64,000 nt of DNA. Origin: Novosphingopyxis baekryungensis DSM 16222 (lineage in GTDB: Bacteria; Pseudomonadota; Alphaproteobacteria; Sphingomonadales; Sphingomonadaceae). This document shows, piece after piece, positions 1 to 8,787 of the stretch; position 1 is the stretch's first letter, and every line of letters begins with the position of its first letter. The notes below the pieces were generated by a model that was not told where the DNA came from, searched no databases, and saw only the letters and a list, made by a program, of their open reading frames with translations. The position numbers and the translations under genes were made by a program. The stretch is taken from assembly GCF_000420305.1 (NCBI RefSeq), contig NZ_ATUR01000007.1, forward strand, positions 1 to 64,000, in the 5' to 3' direction.

Positions 1-228
1 AAGAACCGCGTGCTATTGGAAAACTACTTCCTGCCCGGCGATCTCGAAAACCAGATCGAGGCCTTTGTGGAGCACTATAACCACCAGCGCTACCACGAAA
101 GCCTCGACAATGTGACACCCGCCGATGCCTACTTCGGCAGGGCACCGACGATCATCAAAAGAAGAGAAAGGATCAAGCGACAGACCCTCGAATATCGGCG
201 CTTGCAACACCGCAGGCTCGCCGCCTAA
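1..228 (+). CDS. IS3-family transposase (OrfB), C-terminal part
   Basis: The frame is open from base 1, so this is the 3' end of a longer gene. The protein carries the C-terminal part of the DDE integrase core: the segment 'HYNHQRYHESLDNVTPADAY' is the usual IS3 OrfB signature around and after the catalytic Glu region, followed by a basic tail ending RRLAA. It catalyses cut-and-paste or circle-mediated transposition of the element. Only about 75 residues are present, so completeness and activity cannot be judged. Confidence 0.85.
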   Translation, partial: KNRVLLENYFLPGDLENQIEAFVEHYNHQRYHESLDNVTPADAYFGRAPTIIKRRERIKRQTLEYRRLQHRRLAA

Positions 229-302
229 AACCAACCATCAGTCGAAGCCCACACTCCGCAAGACTACGCCGCGAGTTGTGCCAAATGTTCTGACGACGGA
301 CA
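1..302 (+). mobile_element. Right end of an IS3-family insertion sequence (truncated by window edge)
   Basis: The window opens inside the transposase gene of an IS3-family element, and the rest lies to the left. After the transposase stop at 226-228 there is non-coding sequence ending in 'tgacgacggaca' at about 291-302. That is a plausible right terminal repeat, because IS3 elements end in CA. The left end and any target duplication cannot be seen, so the exact boundary is a guess. Confidence 0.5.
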
Positions 303-381
303 AAGCCGCGCAAACGCTTAGCTGCCTTCTTCTCGTACCGGAAATCTGCGAGCGAAACAGGTGTGCCCAAGAACTAGGTTT

Positions 382-2871
382 TCATACATCAGGCAAGTGT
401 TGATCGGCAAAGCCCCAGCCGGCGAGGTTCTTGGATTCGGCTCGGTCACGCAGCTGCTTGGCGTTCACAATGGTGAACCCGCGCGCATCCTTCATCCCGG
501 CTAGTTCGTTCCATGCCACCGGCGCGGCCACTGGAGCATTTGCGCGAGCACGGACTGAGTAGGGCGTTATCGCCGTGCTGCCACGCTGATTGCGCAGCCA
601 GTCGATGAAGATACGTCCCTTGCGCTTTTCCTTGCTCATCGTGGCTGTGAAGCGGTCGGGCTGGGCTTGCGAGAGCGCCTTGGCGAACCTTTCCGAAAAG
701 CTCTTGTGCGCCTCCCATGAATGGCCGGGCGTCAGCGGTACAATGACATGCATACCTTTGCCGCCCGTCACCATGGCGAAGCTGGTCAGCCCGATGTCGG
801 CCAAATGCTTCCGCAGGTCCATTGCCGCATCCCGCACCCTTGCAAAGTCCAGCCCCTCATCGGGATCGAGATCGAATACCATCCGGTCGGGTTTCTCGAC
901 CGCACCAGTGCGTGCGCACCAGCCGTGAAACTCGATCGTGCCCATCTGCACGCACTGGAGCAGGCCGCGCTTATCCTCGATGAAGAGGTAGTCCTCCGTA
1001 CCGCCGTCCTTCTCCTTGATCGGGACCGCCTTCACCGCGTCTCCTAACCCACTATTGCCGTGCTTCTGGAAAAAGCACTTTTTGGCGCGCCCCTGCGGAC
1101 AGCGCACGAGGCTGAGCGGGCGTTTAGCCCCGAAGGGCAACATGACCGGTGTGATGACCTCGTAGTAATCGGCGAGGTCGCCTTTGGTCTCCCCACTGCC
1201 GGGGAAGATCACCCGGTCACGGCTGGATATTTCCACGCTTGCGCTCGGAGCGGGGGCGGAGCTCTTGCCCTCGCTGGCGACCTCATCTGCATCCTTGTCC
1301 TGTCGCAGCCCGAGAAAGCTGGCATGGCGAACGCGGCCTTCCGCCGTGAGCTCGGCGAAGGCAATTTCGGCGACCAGCTTGGGCGTAACCCAATGCGCCC
1401 TTCGTGCGTGAGATTTATCTACGTCGAGCGGCGGCGTCTTGCGCTCCAGCCGATCGAGCTTGCGGGCGAGCCGGTCCAGATCGTCGCCGTTGAACCCGGT
1501 GCCCACTTTGCCGCGATAGAACATAGTGTCGCGCTCTTTCGTCGCGAGCAGTAGCGAGGAGAAAGGCCGCGCCTTGGCGGAGCTTTCGGACCACCCGACC
1601 ACGATGAACTCCTGCCGCTGGATGCACTTGACCTTAACCCAGTTCTTTGTCCGGCTGTGGCGGTATGGCGTGTCGATACGCTTGGCGATGATCCCTTCCT
1701 GTCCAGCCTTACACATCTGCACATAGAGCTTCTCGCCAGCACCGATGATATGGTCGGCGAGATGGATCGGCGGCTCGGCACCGCGAAGGAGCGCTTCGAG
1801 CCGTTCCTTGCGCTCGATATTGGAGTGAACGGTCAGATCCTCTCCGTCGATCTCGATTACGTCGAAAGCGAAGAAGGCGAGCTTGTCCCTTGGCCCCTGC
1901 GATCCATGCCCGCGCTTGAGCACCGATTGCAGGGTCGAAAAATCGGGATTGCCATCGCTATCCAGCGCGACGATCTCGCCGTCGATTAGGGCAGGGGGCA
2001 GGTCAAGCGCAGCGAGCGCTTCTACCAATGGGCCGAACTTATCGGTCCAGTCCTTCTGGTTGCGGGTCCACACGGTGACATCCTCGCCCGAGATGGCGAT
2101 CAGTGCGCGATAGCCGTCGAACTTGATCTCGTGCATCCAGCCGTTGCCAGCGGGCGCCTCGTCGACCAGCGTAGCGAGCTGCGGCTTTCGAAAGGTTGGG
2201 GCCTGGTTGGCTTTCTTGCTACGGCGGGCCTGCTTCATTTTCGCGAGCGGTTCGACCGCCTCGTCCTTCCCGGTCGCCCCATTAGGCTCGCGCCCCGCTG
2301 CGATCTCCGCCATCGAACGGCCAGTATCGACGCTGGTGAGGGCCTGTTCAACCAGCACGTCTCCGTCTTGCGCATATGCATCGTCCAGCTTGCGCAACAG
2401 CCAGTTTTCGCGTTTTTCGCCTTTCTTCGGCTTCATGCGGATCAGCAGCCATTCGCCCTTCATCCGCTCACCATGAAGCACGAAATGCAGGTGGCCTTCC
2501 TCTATATCGTCGGCACTCTTGCCATCAATCGGATGCCAGGTACCGCGATCCCACAGCATCACCGTGCCGCCGCCATATTCGTCGGCCGGAATAGTGCCTT
2601 CGAAAGTGGCGTAGTCCATGGGGTGATCTTCGGTCCGCACAGCCAGGCGTTTGATGTCGGGGTCAGGGGAGGGGCCTTTGGTCACGGCCCAGCTCTTGAG
2701 CACGCCGTCCGCTTCCAGCCGCAAATCCCAGTGCAGCCGGGTAGCGTCGTGCTTCTGGACCATGAAGATTCGGTCCTCGCCGCTTTTGCCCGCCGTGCCT
2801 GCGGGCTCTTTCGTGCGGGTGAAGTCGCGCTTCGCGTTATACGCGGCGAGCGGGTCGTCTTTCCGGGCCAT
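382..2871 (-). CDS. ligD: DNA ligase D, multifunctional NHEJ ligase/polymerase/phosphoesterase
   Basis: This 829-residue enzyme seals double-strand breaks together with Ku. Domains run in the order phosphoesterase (about 1-185, with HDATRLHWDLRLE at 41-53), ATP-dependent ligase (about 225-530, nucleotidyl Lys250 in the KFDGYR motif), then primase-type polymerase (about 535-829, with the DLDP metal-binding motif and GGKGMHV). This PE-Lig-Pol order and length are normal for full LigD proteins. The ATG lies 3 bp after the ku stop, so ku and ligD are co-transcribed. Nothing looks broken. Confidence 0.96.
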   Translation of the reverse strand: MARKDDPLAAYNAKRDFTRTKEPAGTAGKSGEDRIFMVQKHDATRLHWDLRLEADGVLKSWAVTKGPSPDPDIKRLAVRTEDHPMDYATFEGTIPADEYGGGTVMLWDRGTWHPIDGKSADDIEEGHLHFVLHGERMKGEWLLIRMKPKKGEKRENWLLRKLDDAYAQDGDVLVEQALTSVDTGRSMAEIAAGREPNGATGKDEAVEPLAKMKQARRSKKANQAPTFRKPQLATLVDEAPAGNGWMHEIKFDGYRALIAISGEDVTVWTRNQKDWTDKFGPLVEALAALDLPPALIDGEIVALDSDGNPDFSTLQSVLKRGHGSQGPRDKLAFFAFDVIEIDGEDLTVHSNIERKERLEALLRGAEPPIHLADHIIGAGEKLYVQMCKAGQEGIIAKRIDTPYRHSRTKNWVKVKCIQRQEFIVVGWSESSAKARPFSSLLLATKERDTMFYRGKVGTGFNGDDLDRLARKLDRLERKTPPLDVDKSHARRAHWVTPKLVAEIAFAELTAEGRVRHASFLGLRQDKDADEVASEGKSSAPAPSASVEISSRDRVIFPGSGETKGDLADYYEVITPVMLPFGAKRPLSLVRCPQGRAKKCFFQKHGNSGLGDAVKAVPIKEKDGGTEDYLFIEDKRGLLQCVQMGTIEFHGWCARTGAVEKPDRMVFDLDPDEGLDFARVRDAAMDLRKHLADIGLTSFAMVTGGKGMHVIVPLTPGHSWEAHKSFSERFAKALSQAQPDRFTATMSKEKRKGRIFIDWLRNQRGSTAITPYSVRARANAPVAAPVAWNELAGMKDARGFTIVNAKQLRDRAESKNLAGWGFADQHLPDV

Positions 2872-2874
2872 GGC

Positions 2875-3699
2875 CTAGGCGCTCTTTTTCTTCTTGCCCT
2901 TCGCGGGCTTCTCCCCATCGACCGACTGCTTCAGAGCGGCCATCAGGTCGATCACATTGCCCCGGTCGCCGGAGGGTTCGCCGGCGCCTTCGATGATCGT
3001 CTTGTTGCCCTTCGCTTTGGCTTTCTTGTCGATCAGCTTCCTGAGCGCTTCGGCATAGCGATCCTCGAACTCGCTCGCATCGAAGGGCGCGGTCTTTTTT
3101 TCAATCAGCGTGCTGGCGAGATCGAGCAGCTCTTCCTCAGGTTCATCTTCGCCGATGGTGTCGAAGAACTTCTGTCCCTCGCGCACATCGTCAGCATAGC
3201 GCAGCGTCTCCAGCAGCATGCCCTTGCCGCAGGGCTTGATCGCGACGAGTTTTTCTTGTCCGCGAACGGATAGCTGGCCCAGCGCGGTCTTTTTCGCTTT
3301 GCGCAGCGCATCGCGCAACACGATAAACGCTTCCTCAGCCAGATCGTCCTTCGGGACAACATAGTAGGGCTTTTCGAAATAGAGCGGATCGATTTCCGAC
3401 TGGTCGACGAACTGGACCAGTTCGAGCGTCTTTCTGCTCTCAATTTTGACCGCCTCGATCTCTTCATCCTCAAGCAGGACGTAGTTGTTCTTGGACAGCT
3501 CGTACCCTCGGATGATGTTTTCGCGGTCAACCGGGCCGATACCATCGACCACTTTTTCGTAAGAAATACGCTTGCCTGAAGGCTCGTGAATCTGGCGAAA
3601 ACTAATTTTTGCCGAGCTTTGAGAAGCAGAGTAAATCTCCACTGGAATCGAGACCAGTGCAAGCCTGATCTGTCCTTGCCAATAAGCGCGTGCCGCCAC
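2875..3699 (-). CDS. ku: Ku protein, NHEJ end-binding factor
   Basis: This 274-residue bacterial Ku should form the homodimeric ring that binds DNA ends and recruits LigD. It begins MAARAYWQGQIRLALVSIPV, the conserved N-terminus of the family, and ends in a lysine-rich tail (GKKKKSA) typical of Ku proteins that contact DNA or LigD. The start is GTG, fixed by a strong ribosome site (AAAGGAG) a few bases upstream. It is the first gene of a ku-ligD pair. I saw no EcfG-type motif directly upstream. Confidence 0.95.
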   Translation of the reverse strand: MAARAYWQGQIRLALVSIPVEIYSASQSSAKISFRQIHEPSGKRISYEKVVDGIGPVDRENIIRGYELSKNNYVLLEDEEIEAVKIESRKTLELVQFVDQSEIDPLYFEKPYYVVPKDDLAEEAFIVLRDALRKAKKTALGQLSVRGQEKLVAIKPCGKGMLLETLRYADDVREGQKFFDTIGEDEPEEELLDLASTLIEKKTAPFDASEFEDRYAEALRKLIDKKAKAKGNKTIIEGAGEPSGDRGNVIDLMAALKQSVDGEKPAKGKKKKSA

Positions 3700-3987
3700 A
3701 AAATCTCCTTTCTAAAAGCAGAAACACGCGAGGTTGGCGCTTGGTTGCCACTTCGATAACGCAGCTTGCGAACCGATGGATATCTGTGCGGCGCTTCGAC
3801 AATCCCGGACTGGAACTTGCTGCTGCTTCGACGATCGTGGTTCTCCCTCGACAGTTGTCCTACTCTCCCTCTCTCTCTCTTCAAGGTGCGAACGTGAATT
3901 GCTTTCCGCCAAGCCAACAATGTTGAGTCAATCTTCGATGAGCCACGGGCTTGCACTTGCCTGGTTCATGTGAGCAATATGTTTTGG
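3700..3987. other. Intergenic region upstream of ku
   Basis: This stretch holds the ku leader on the minus strand and the 3' flank of the DUF389 gene. It contains a pyrimidine-rich run (ctctccctctctctctctt, about 3862-3881) but no convincing gene, strong hairpin terminator or EcfG-type promoter. Read-through from the DUF389 operon into ku-ligD is therefore possible. Confidence 0.4.
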
Positions 3988-5238
3988 TCATGGGATAGCC
4001 GTCACGTTGACCAGAGCGTCTATGCCGAACTCATGTTCGATCCGGTTGGCAAGGGCCCCAGAAAGCGCGTCGCTTTCAGCGTTTGAAAGGCTACCCTGAA
4101 TACGCGTATCGACCCAGACAGGGTTTTCCCCCTGGCTACGTTGGCGGCTAAATTGCGCGTCGACCGATACCAGCGCAATGTCGCTCCGAGCTTCCACCTG
4201 CTGCTTGACGCTCGCTGAGATACGCTGGGCAATCGATGACTGCTGGTATTCCGGTGCGTGCGAAAACTGCAGGGCGATCAGGCCCGCAAGCCCGCCGAGG
4301 CTGACGATAACCGAGACCATCGAAACGATAGTTTTTCCGCGAGGGTATCGCGCACCTTTGCTTTTCATCCCGTAGATGCGGAAGACGAGAAACCCTGCCA
4401 GATTGATGCCTACAATCTGGATGGCGAGCGCCCACAGGCTGGAGTTCACGATGTCGGTCTGACCGATTGCGAGCCCCATCCCGACGAGGCCGGCAGGAGG
4501 AGCCAGCGCGGCCGCGATCAACATGCCGGTCGCCGCCCCGCTTACCAGACTGCTGCGCTCCGATTGCGCGAGATTCAAAGCTCCCGCCACGCCCGCTGCC
4601 AGTGGCAGGAGCAGCGATACTGTCGAGCGCTGGCTGGTGGTCACCATCAGCTCCGTGGCAATATGCTGGTCGAACACCACACTCAGCACGAAGGCGATCG
4701 TGATCGTCGTCGCGAGAGCGGCCACGTAGCGCAGCAATGACCTGCCGAGCAGCTTCGCATCTCCCCGGGCGGTGGCCAGCGCCGCAGTCATCGCCGGTCC
4801 TGCAAACGGTGCAATCAGCATGGCGGCGACCAGCAAGAACACGCTTTGCGTAAAAAGGCCAACCCACACGATGACCCCGGCTACCGCCGAATAGCCGAGA
4901 AAACCGGACCATGATCCGATGCTCTGGAGAGCCCCTAGAAATATTTCCAAGGGGCTGCGGGGCTGGATATCCAGCATTGCCGTTTCGGGCTCGCTGGACG
5001 GAGACCTGAGTGAAAGGATGCCGGCTGGAAGGAAACTGGCACGCACGGGCTCGATATTTTCCAGCGCACCGAACAGGTCTTCGACGCGCGCGTTCGGAAC
5101 CTCGAGGATGAACAGGCGGCACGGATCGTCGCCACGATGGGCATTGATCTCGGCGAAGATCGAAGCGCCTGCTTGGCCCGCAGCTTCTGCGACCCTTGCG
5201 GAAGCTTCTGTGGGCACAGTTAGCGCTATTTGTCGCAT
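3988..5238 (-). CDS. DUF389 (TIGR00341-type) membrane protein
   Basis: This protein of about 416 residues has a cytosolic N-terminal domain of roughly 100 residues, then several hydrophobic helices starting near 'SGFLGYSAVAGVIVWVG'. It includes the family hallmark 'AAMLIAPFAGPAMTAALA' and a hydrophilic C-terminal domain. The function of DUF389 proteins is not established. I chose the ATG at 5238 (MRQIALTV) because a GGGGGAT ribosome site precedes it; an upstream extension would run into unrelated sequence. It overlaps the end of the methyltransferase gene by 13 bp and is the last gene of the stress operon that starts at 8990. Confidence 0.85.
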   Translation of the reverse strand: MRQIALTVPTEASARVAEAAGQAGASIFAEINAHRGDDPCRLFILEVPNARVEDLFGALENIEPVRASFLPAGILSLRSPSSEPETAMLDIQPRSPLEIFLGALQSIGSWSGFLGYSAVAGVIVWVGLFTQSVFLLVAAMLIAPFAGPAMTAALATARGDAKLLGRSLLRYVAALATTITIAFVLSVVFDQHIATELMVTTSQRSTVSLLLPLAAGVAGALNLAQSERSSLVSGAATGMLIAAALAPPAGLVGMGLAIGQTDIVNSSLWALAIQIVGINLAGFLVFRIYGMKSKGARYPRGKTIVSMVSVIVSLGGLAGLIALQFSHAPEYQQSSIAQRISASVKQQVEARSDIALVSVDAQFSRQRSQGENPVWVDTRIQGSLSNAESDALSGALANRIEHEFGIDALVNVTAIP

Positions 5239-5849
5239 ATATCCCCCGCAGCTGCTCGCGGTTCCCCCCGGCCACGTGCCTTGTGCAGACGGTCGATCCT
5301 GTACAGCGGCCACACGCCGTCTGCGGCTTTGAGCCAGGGCAGATCCCGCGTGAAAATCTCGGATGCCTCGGCCCCATTGAGCGGGAGATCATTGGGGCCG
5401 GTCCAGTTCACCAGCAGACATACGCCTTCTTCGGTGAGGCTTTTCCACGCGAGCTGAGCGACCTGCGAAATCTCGTCCTCAGACAGGAAATAGAGGATCT
5501 CGGAGAACACGATCAGGTCGAACGTGTCGTCGGGCCATTCTCGGGGGACCTCGGCGCGGGCCAGTGAGACATTTCCCAAGGTGCCGACGCGGCGTGCCGC
5601 AAGCTGCAGTGCTTCGGACGACACGTCGAGGGCGAGAACCGTTTCGCATATGGTGGCAAGTTCCGCAGTCAGAATCCCGTTTGCACATCCAATTTCCAGC
5701 GCCCTTTTAAACCGATCGGGAAAAAGTATGGCGAGCGTCGCATGTCGTTTGGTCGCCTCATATTCGCTGTGTTCGAAGCCCCATGGATCGGGGTCGCTCG
5801 CGAAGAGCGCGTCGAATGTTTGGCGACGATCAGATTGGTCATCGCTCAT
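5226..5849 (-). CDS. NodS-like SAM-dependent methyltransferase
   Basis: This protein of about 207 residues has the Rossmann motif I 'LEIGCANGILTAELA' near 51-65 and a motif-II-like 'DLIVFSEILYFL'. The N-terminal 'FDALFASDPDPWGFEHSEYE' matches the NodS family, whose founder N-methylates the deacetylated glucosamine of Nod factors. I set the start at the ATG at 5849 (MSDDQSDRR), which overlaps the PIG-L stop by 11 bp; the open frame extends further upstream but into the PIG-L gene. The neighbouring deacetylase suggests methylation of a freed amine, which is inference. Confidence 0.85.
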   Translation of the reverse strand: MSDDQSDRRQTFDALFASDPDPWGFEHSEYEATKRHATLAILFPDRFKRALEIGCANGILTAELATICETVLALDVSSEALQLAARRVGTLGNVSLARAEVPREWPDDTFDLIVFSEILYFLSEDEISQVAQLAWKSLTEEGVCLLVNWTGPNDLPLNGAEASEIFTRDLPWLKAADGVWPLYRIDRLHKARGRGEPRAAAGDICDK

Positions 5850-6570
5850 GAAAAAATATCTCGGGGTGGCTGGCGAAGTGCTCGAACAAGGCAGGCGGCA
5901 TCGTGAAACCGGTTGGATCATCGTCGATCACACCACCCATTTGCGACGCATAGGCTCCCATTGCCTCACGCTTCGCGCCTGTGAAGCGGCTGTCGGAGAA
6001 AAGACTCAGCTTGTCCGGCACCGGCCGCTTCCCGAACCGGCCCCAGACGGCAAAGCTCCACAGCGTTGCATGCGAGCGCTCCGCAAGCATGCACGACAAA
6101 ATGGCCGCAGTGCGATGATCGCAATGTGGATCATGCGCCCAGGTCGACCAGATTGTGTTCGCGTCCGCGATGCAGCAATGTTCGTAGAGGCGGTTCACGG
6201 CTCGTGCGGCGTCCCTGTCGGTCGTCTTGCCGTCGGGCAACCGCGCTTTCACCACCGGGATTGTCTGCCCGGAAGCGAGCGTCTCCAGCGCGCTGTTGAG
6301 CTCGGCGGAGCGGATTGCAATGCGGCGTTCGGCGGTAAATTTGCGTGAATTCGGGTGGGAGCCTTCACCATCGGTCAAAAGAAGGATCGCGACCTGCCGT
6401 CCCCCGGCCAAAGCCGCCGCCAATGCCATTCCGCAACCCAGCGTCTCGTCATCGGGGTGCGGCGCGACGATTAGCAGGCGACCGGGCTGCGCCAGCGCAT
6501 CGATCGATACGTGCGGCGCATCCTGGGCCGCGCGAAGTACGGCGCCTTCGGGGGCAGTGGGTACGCTCAT
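5839..6570 (-). CDS. PIG-L family deacetylase (LmbE-like)
   Basis: This 243-residue zinc-dependent N-deacetylase-type protein has the metal and catalytic motif HPDDE at 38-42 and the second metal site HCDHRTA near 149-155, as in MshB and GlcNAc-PI deacetylase. The family removes acetyl groups from amino sugars or related small substrates; this substrate is unknown. The ATG overlaps the stop of the preceding acyl-CoA dehydrogenase-like gene (ATGA), so translation is probably coupled. The deacetylase followed by a NodS-like methyltransferase echoes NodB-NodS chemistry. Confidence 0.92.
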   Translation of the reverse strand: MSVPTAPEGAVLRAAQDAPHVSIDALAQPGRLLIVAPHPDDETLGCGMALAAALAGGRQVAILLLTDGEGSHPNSRKFTAERRIAIRSAELNSALETLASGQTIPVVKARLPDGKTTDRDAARAVNRLYEHCCIADANTIWSTWAHDPHCDHRTAAILSCMLAERSHATLWSFAVWGRFGKRPVPDKLSLFSDSRFTGAKREAMGAYASQMGGVIDDDPTGFTMPPALFEHFASHPEIFFHER

Positions 6571-7661
6571 AACTGCTCTGGGCGCGCGGACCGCGTGATC
6601 AGGACCTCGGCAGCCCTGCCGCGCTTCGCATCAGGCGCCGCCTGACACAGAAAGAGGCGCAGATCCCGCATGGTCCGGTGCACGAATGAACCTTCGATGT
6701 GCGCGGCCATGCCGAGTGCGCGTTCGACGCTCTCCGCGACCAGCCGGCACGCATCTTCGGTAGCTTCGCGCGCGAGCAGGGATAGAGCGGCCTTCTCAGG
6801 CTCGGCCCCGGGGGTCTCCACCTCGTTGGCTGCGCGTAGTAGCCATAGCCGGGCTGTCTCGATCGCGATGGCGCTGGCGACGATCCGGCGCTGCTGGTTG
6901 GTGTCATGCGCCCGGTCGCTATCCTTCAGATGGATCAGCATCGCATCATACAGCGCCTCGGCCGCGCCGAGATGCGCTGCGCAATAGCGCCAGATACCGC
7001 CTTCGAAATGCGGTTCTTGTGGATAGTCGCCCGGAGCACCGATCAGCGCATCTACCCCCGTTTGAACGCCCGAGAAATTATACCGCCCCGATTGGGTGGC
7101 GCGCATCCCCCCCATAGACCACGCCGCAAGATCAAAGCGATCCGGCCTGCTAGCCGGAACGAGCAGCAACTGCTGATCCTTCTCTGTAGCAGCCGTAACC
7201 ACCGCAAGGCTAACGACCCCGAGCCCGGATGCAAATCGCTTGGTTCCTTTCAGCGCCAAGGCATCTCCGAGATGCTCGAACCTGAGGGGGTCACCTGGCT
7301 CATCGGCGCCCCAGACGCTGAGAAGCGCCCCTGCGGCAATTGCGACTGCCATGCCATGTCCAGCTTCCTCGCTCCCATAAAAGACCACAAGTTTAACGGC
7401 GTTCATGTGACCTTCGAACAGTCGAGCAAGTGATAGGTTAGCCCGGCCCAAGCTGCGCAAAGCGTCGAATGCATCGCCCGCACCGGCCGGCTCGCAGCCC
7501 CAGCCCTCACCGCCCCATCGTGTCGGCAAGCAGGCGCGCAACCAGCCTCGCGTGGCCAGCAACGCCACTTCTTTGTCGAGAGCACCGTCCACCTCATCCG
7601 AGGCGGGGGCCAGTTTCCGGACGACGGCCTCGATCTCGCTTACAATAGCCCCCTCAAGCAT
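6567..7661 (-). CDS. Acyl-CoA dehydrogenase-like flavoprotein
   Basis: This 364-residue protein has the helical N-terminal region, a central beta-region ('SVWGADEPGD' to 'GTKRFASGLG') and a C-terminal helical bundle of the acyl-CoA dehydrogenase fold, in which FAD oxidises a C-C or other bond next to a thioester. It is a little short for the family, and I could not point to a clear catalytic glutamate. It may therefore act on a carrier-bound or non-CoA substrate. Its ATG overlaps the glycosyltransferase stop by 8 bp and its stop overlaps the PIG-L start. Confidence 0.82.
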   Translation of the reverse strand: MLEGAIVSEIEAVVRKLAPASDEVDGALDKEVALLATRGWLRACLPTRWGGEGWGCEPAGAGDAFDALRSLGRANLSLARLFEGHMNAVKLVVFYGSEEAGHGMAVAIAAGALLSVWGADEPGDPLRFEHLGDALALKGTKRFASGLGVVSLAVVTAATEKDQQLLLVPASRPDRFDLAAWSMGGMRATQSGRYNFSGVQTGVDALIGAPGDYPQEPHFEGGIWRYCAAHLGAAEALYDAMLIHLKDSDRAHDTNQQRRIVASAIAIETARLWLLRAANEVETPGAEPEKAALSLLAREATEDACRLVAESVERALGMAAHIEGSFVHRTMRDLRLFLCQAAPDAKRGRAAEVLITRSARPEQL

Positions 7662-8787
7662 TGGTCAAACCGCATGCGGAAGCAAGCTTGCGGGCGATTT
7701 CCAGTTCGCGTTGCACAGCGACGAACGTTAATGGGCCGCTGGTTTTGGGTATCGCGTGGGAGCCTGGGGCCGGGCACTTGTGAACCTTCAGCCAGCGTGC
7801 AGCTTCATCGTACAACAACCAGACAGGCTTGAGCCGGGAGTCACACATTGGATCTGTTGAGTTAGCGCGGTCGGCCAAGGCATCCCCACATCCGCCCGAC
7901 GCGCGGCTTGTGATACGCGCTGAGGTGCGGGTTCCGATGTTCTCCAGCGCTTTAATCGCATATTTCGAAGCGGCCATTTTTTCGCAAAGCGCCCGATCTT
8001 CGCCCATGCCGGGGGTAGGGAGACCGCCAATCGCAAGATAGGCTGTTGTCTTCATCATGATACTCGCACCTGATGGACGCAAAGCCAATGTTCCTGCGCG
8101 CTCGTAGGTCCAGTAGCGCCACAGGCGATCGCAGATGTCGAAATAGGCGCGTTCTGTATCGCCCACCTCGCGCACTTGGCGTGGCAATGCAGCGAGTTCC
8201 TCGTCGTCCAAAAGAACATCTTCACAGACAAGGTCATAACCGTCAGACAAGCTTTGGAGCCCGCTCTCGATCCAGCGGCCGCCCACCTTCGTGTCGGCGT
8301 CGCTGGTAAACAAAGCTCCAAAGGGTGCCGCCCGCGCCCCGATGTCGAGGGCAAGTCTGCGGCAATGGGGCGCATTGCGGATAGTAGGCGCAAAAGCGAC
8401 TTCAACGACAAGAGTGGGAAGATCTGTAAGCTGCGCCCAGCGCTCGATCACTTCGCCGGACCGGTCAATGCTATCGTTTAGCACAAATATCGCGCAACCT
8501 TTGCCGGGCACTGCGCGGATGGCCGTCGAGAGAGCATCGAGCGTAGCCGGAAGCCGACGCTCTTCATTTCGTACAGGGATTGAAACGGCAAAGTTGTTGT
8601 CGCGTTCAAGCGCCCCTCTGATGTTCAAAAGCTCCACTTTCCCGCCGAAGGGTGGGGAGGACAGCAGCGCTGTAAGTTCAACATCTTCCCTACGCGAAAG
8701 CCTAGTTATTGGTTTGTCCGTATGACCGGCCGGTAACCCAGATGTCGGCTGGAAGGGCATGCCTCCGGTCGGAATTGTCCCTCTCAT
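7654..8787 (-). CDS. GT2-family glycosyltransferase
   Basis: This 377-residue GT-A fold enzyme has 'VSIPVRNEERRLPATL' near 68-83, a DAD metal-binding motif at 163-165 (FTSDADTKV) and an ED pair near 263 (GMGEDRAL) as a likely catalytic acid site. It probably transfers a sugar from a nucleotide donor; donor and acceptor are unknown. No membrane segments are evident, so it is not a processive NodC-type synthase. I chose ATG 8787 because it overlaps the stop of the small upstream gene (ATGA). An upstream in-frame extension is possible but would duplicate coding sequence. Confidence 0.85.
   Translation of the reverse strand: MRGTIPTGGMPFQPTSGLPAGHTDKPITRLSRREDVELTALLSSPPFGGKVELLNIRGALERDNNFAVSIPVRNEERRLPATLDALSTAIRAVPGKGCAIFVLNDSIDRSGEVIERWAQLTDLPTLVVEVAFAPTIRNAPHCRRLALDIGARAAPFGALFTSDADTKVGGRWIESGLQSLSDGYDLVCEDVLLDDEELAALPRQVREVGDTERAYFDICDRLWRYWTYERAGTLALRPSGASIMMKTTAYLAIGGLPTPGMGEDRALCEKMAASKYAIKALENIGTRTSARITSRASGGCGDALADRANSTDPMCDSRLKPVWLLYDEAARWLKVHKCPAPGSHAIPKTSGPLTFVAVQRELEIARKLASACGLTNA

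Noticed and set aside
2131-3273. Plus-strand frame crossing ligD and ku
   Set aside because: It is a shadow across two NHEJ genes, with composition typical of antisense frames in GC-rich DNA.
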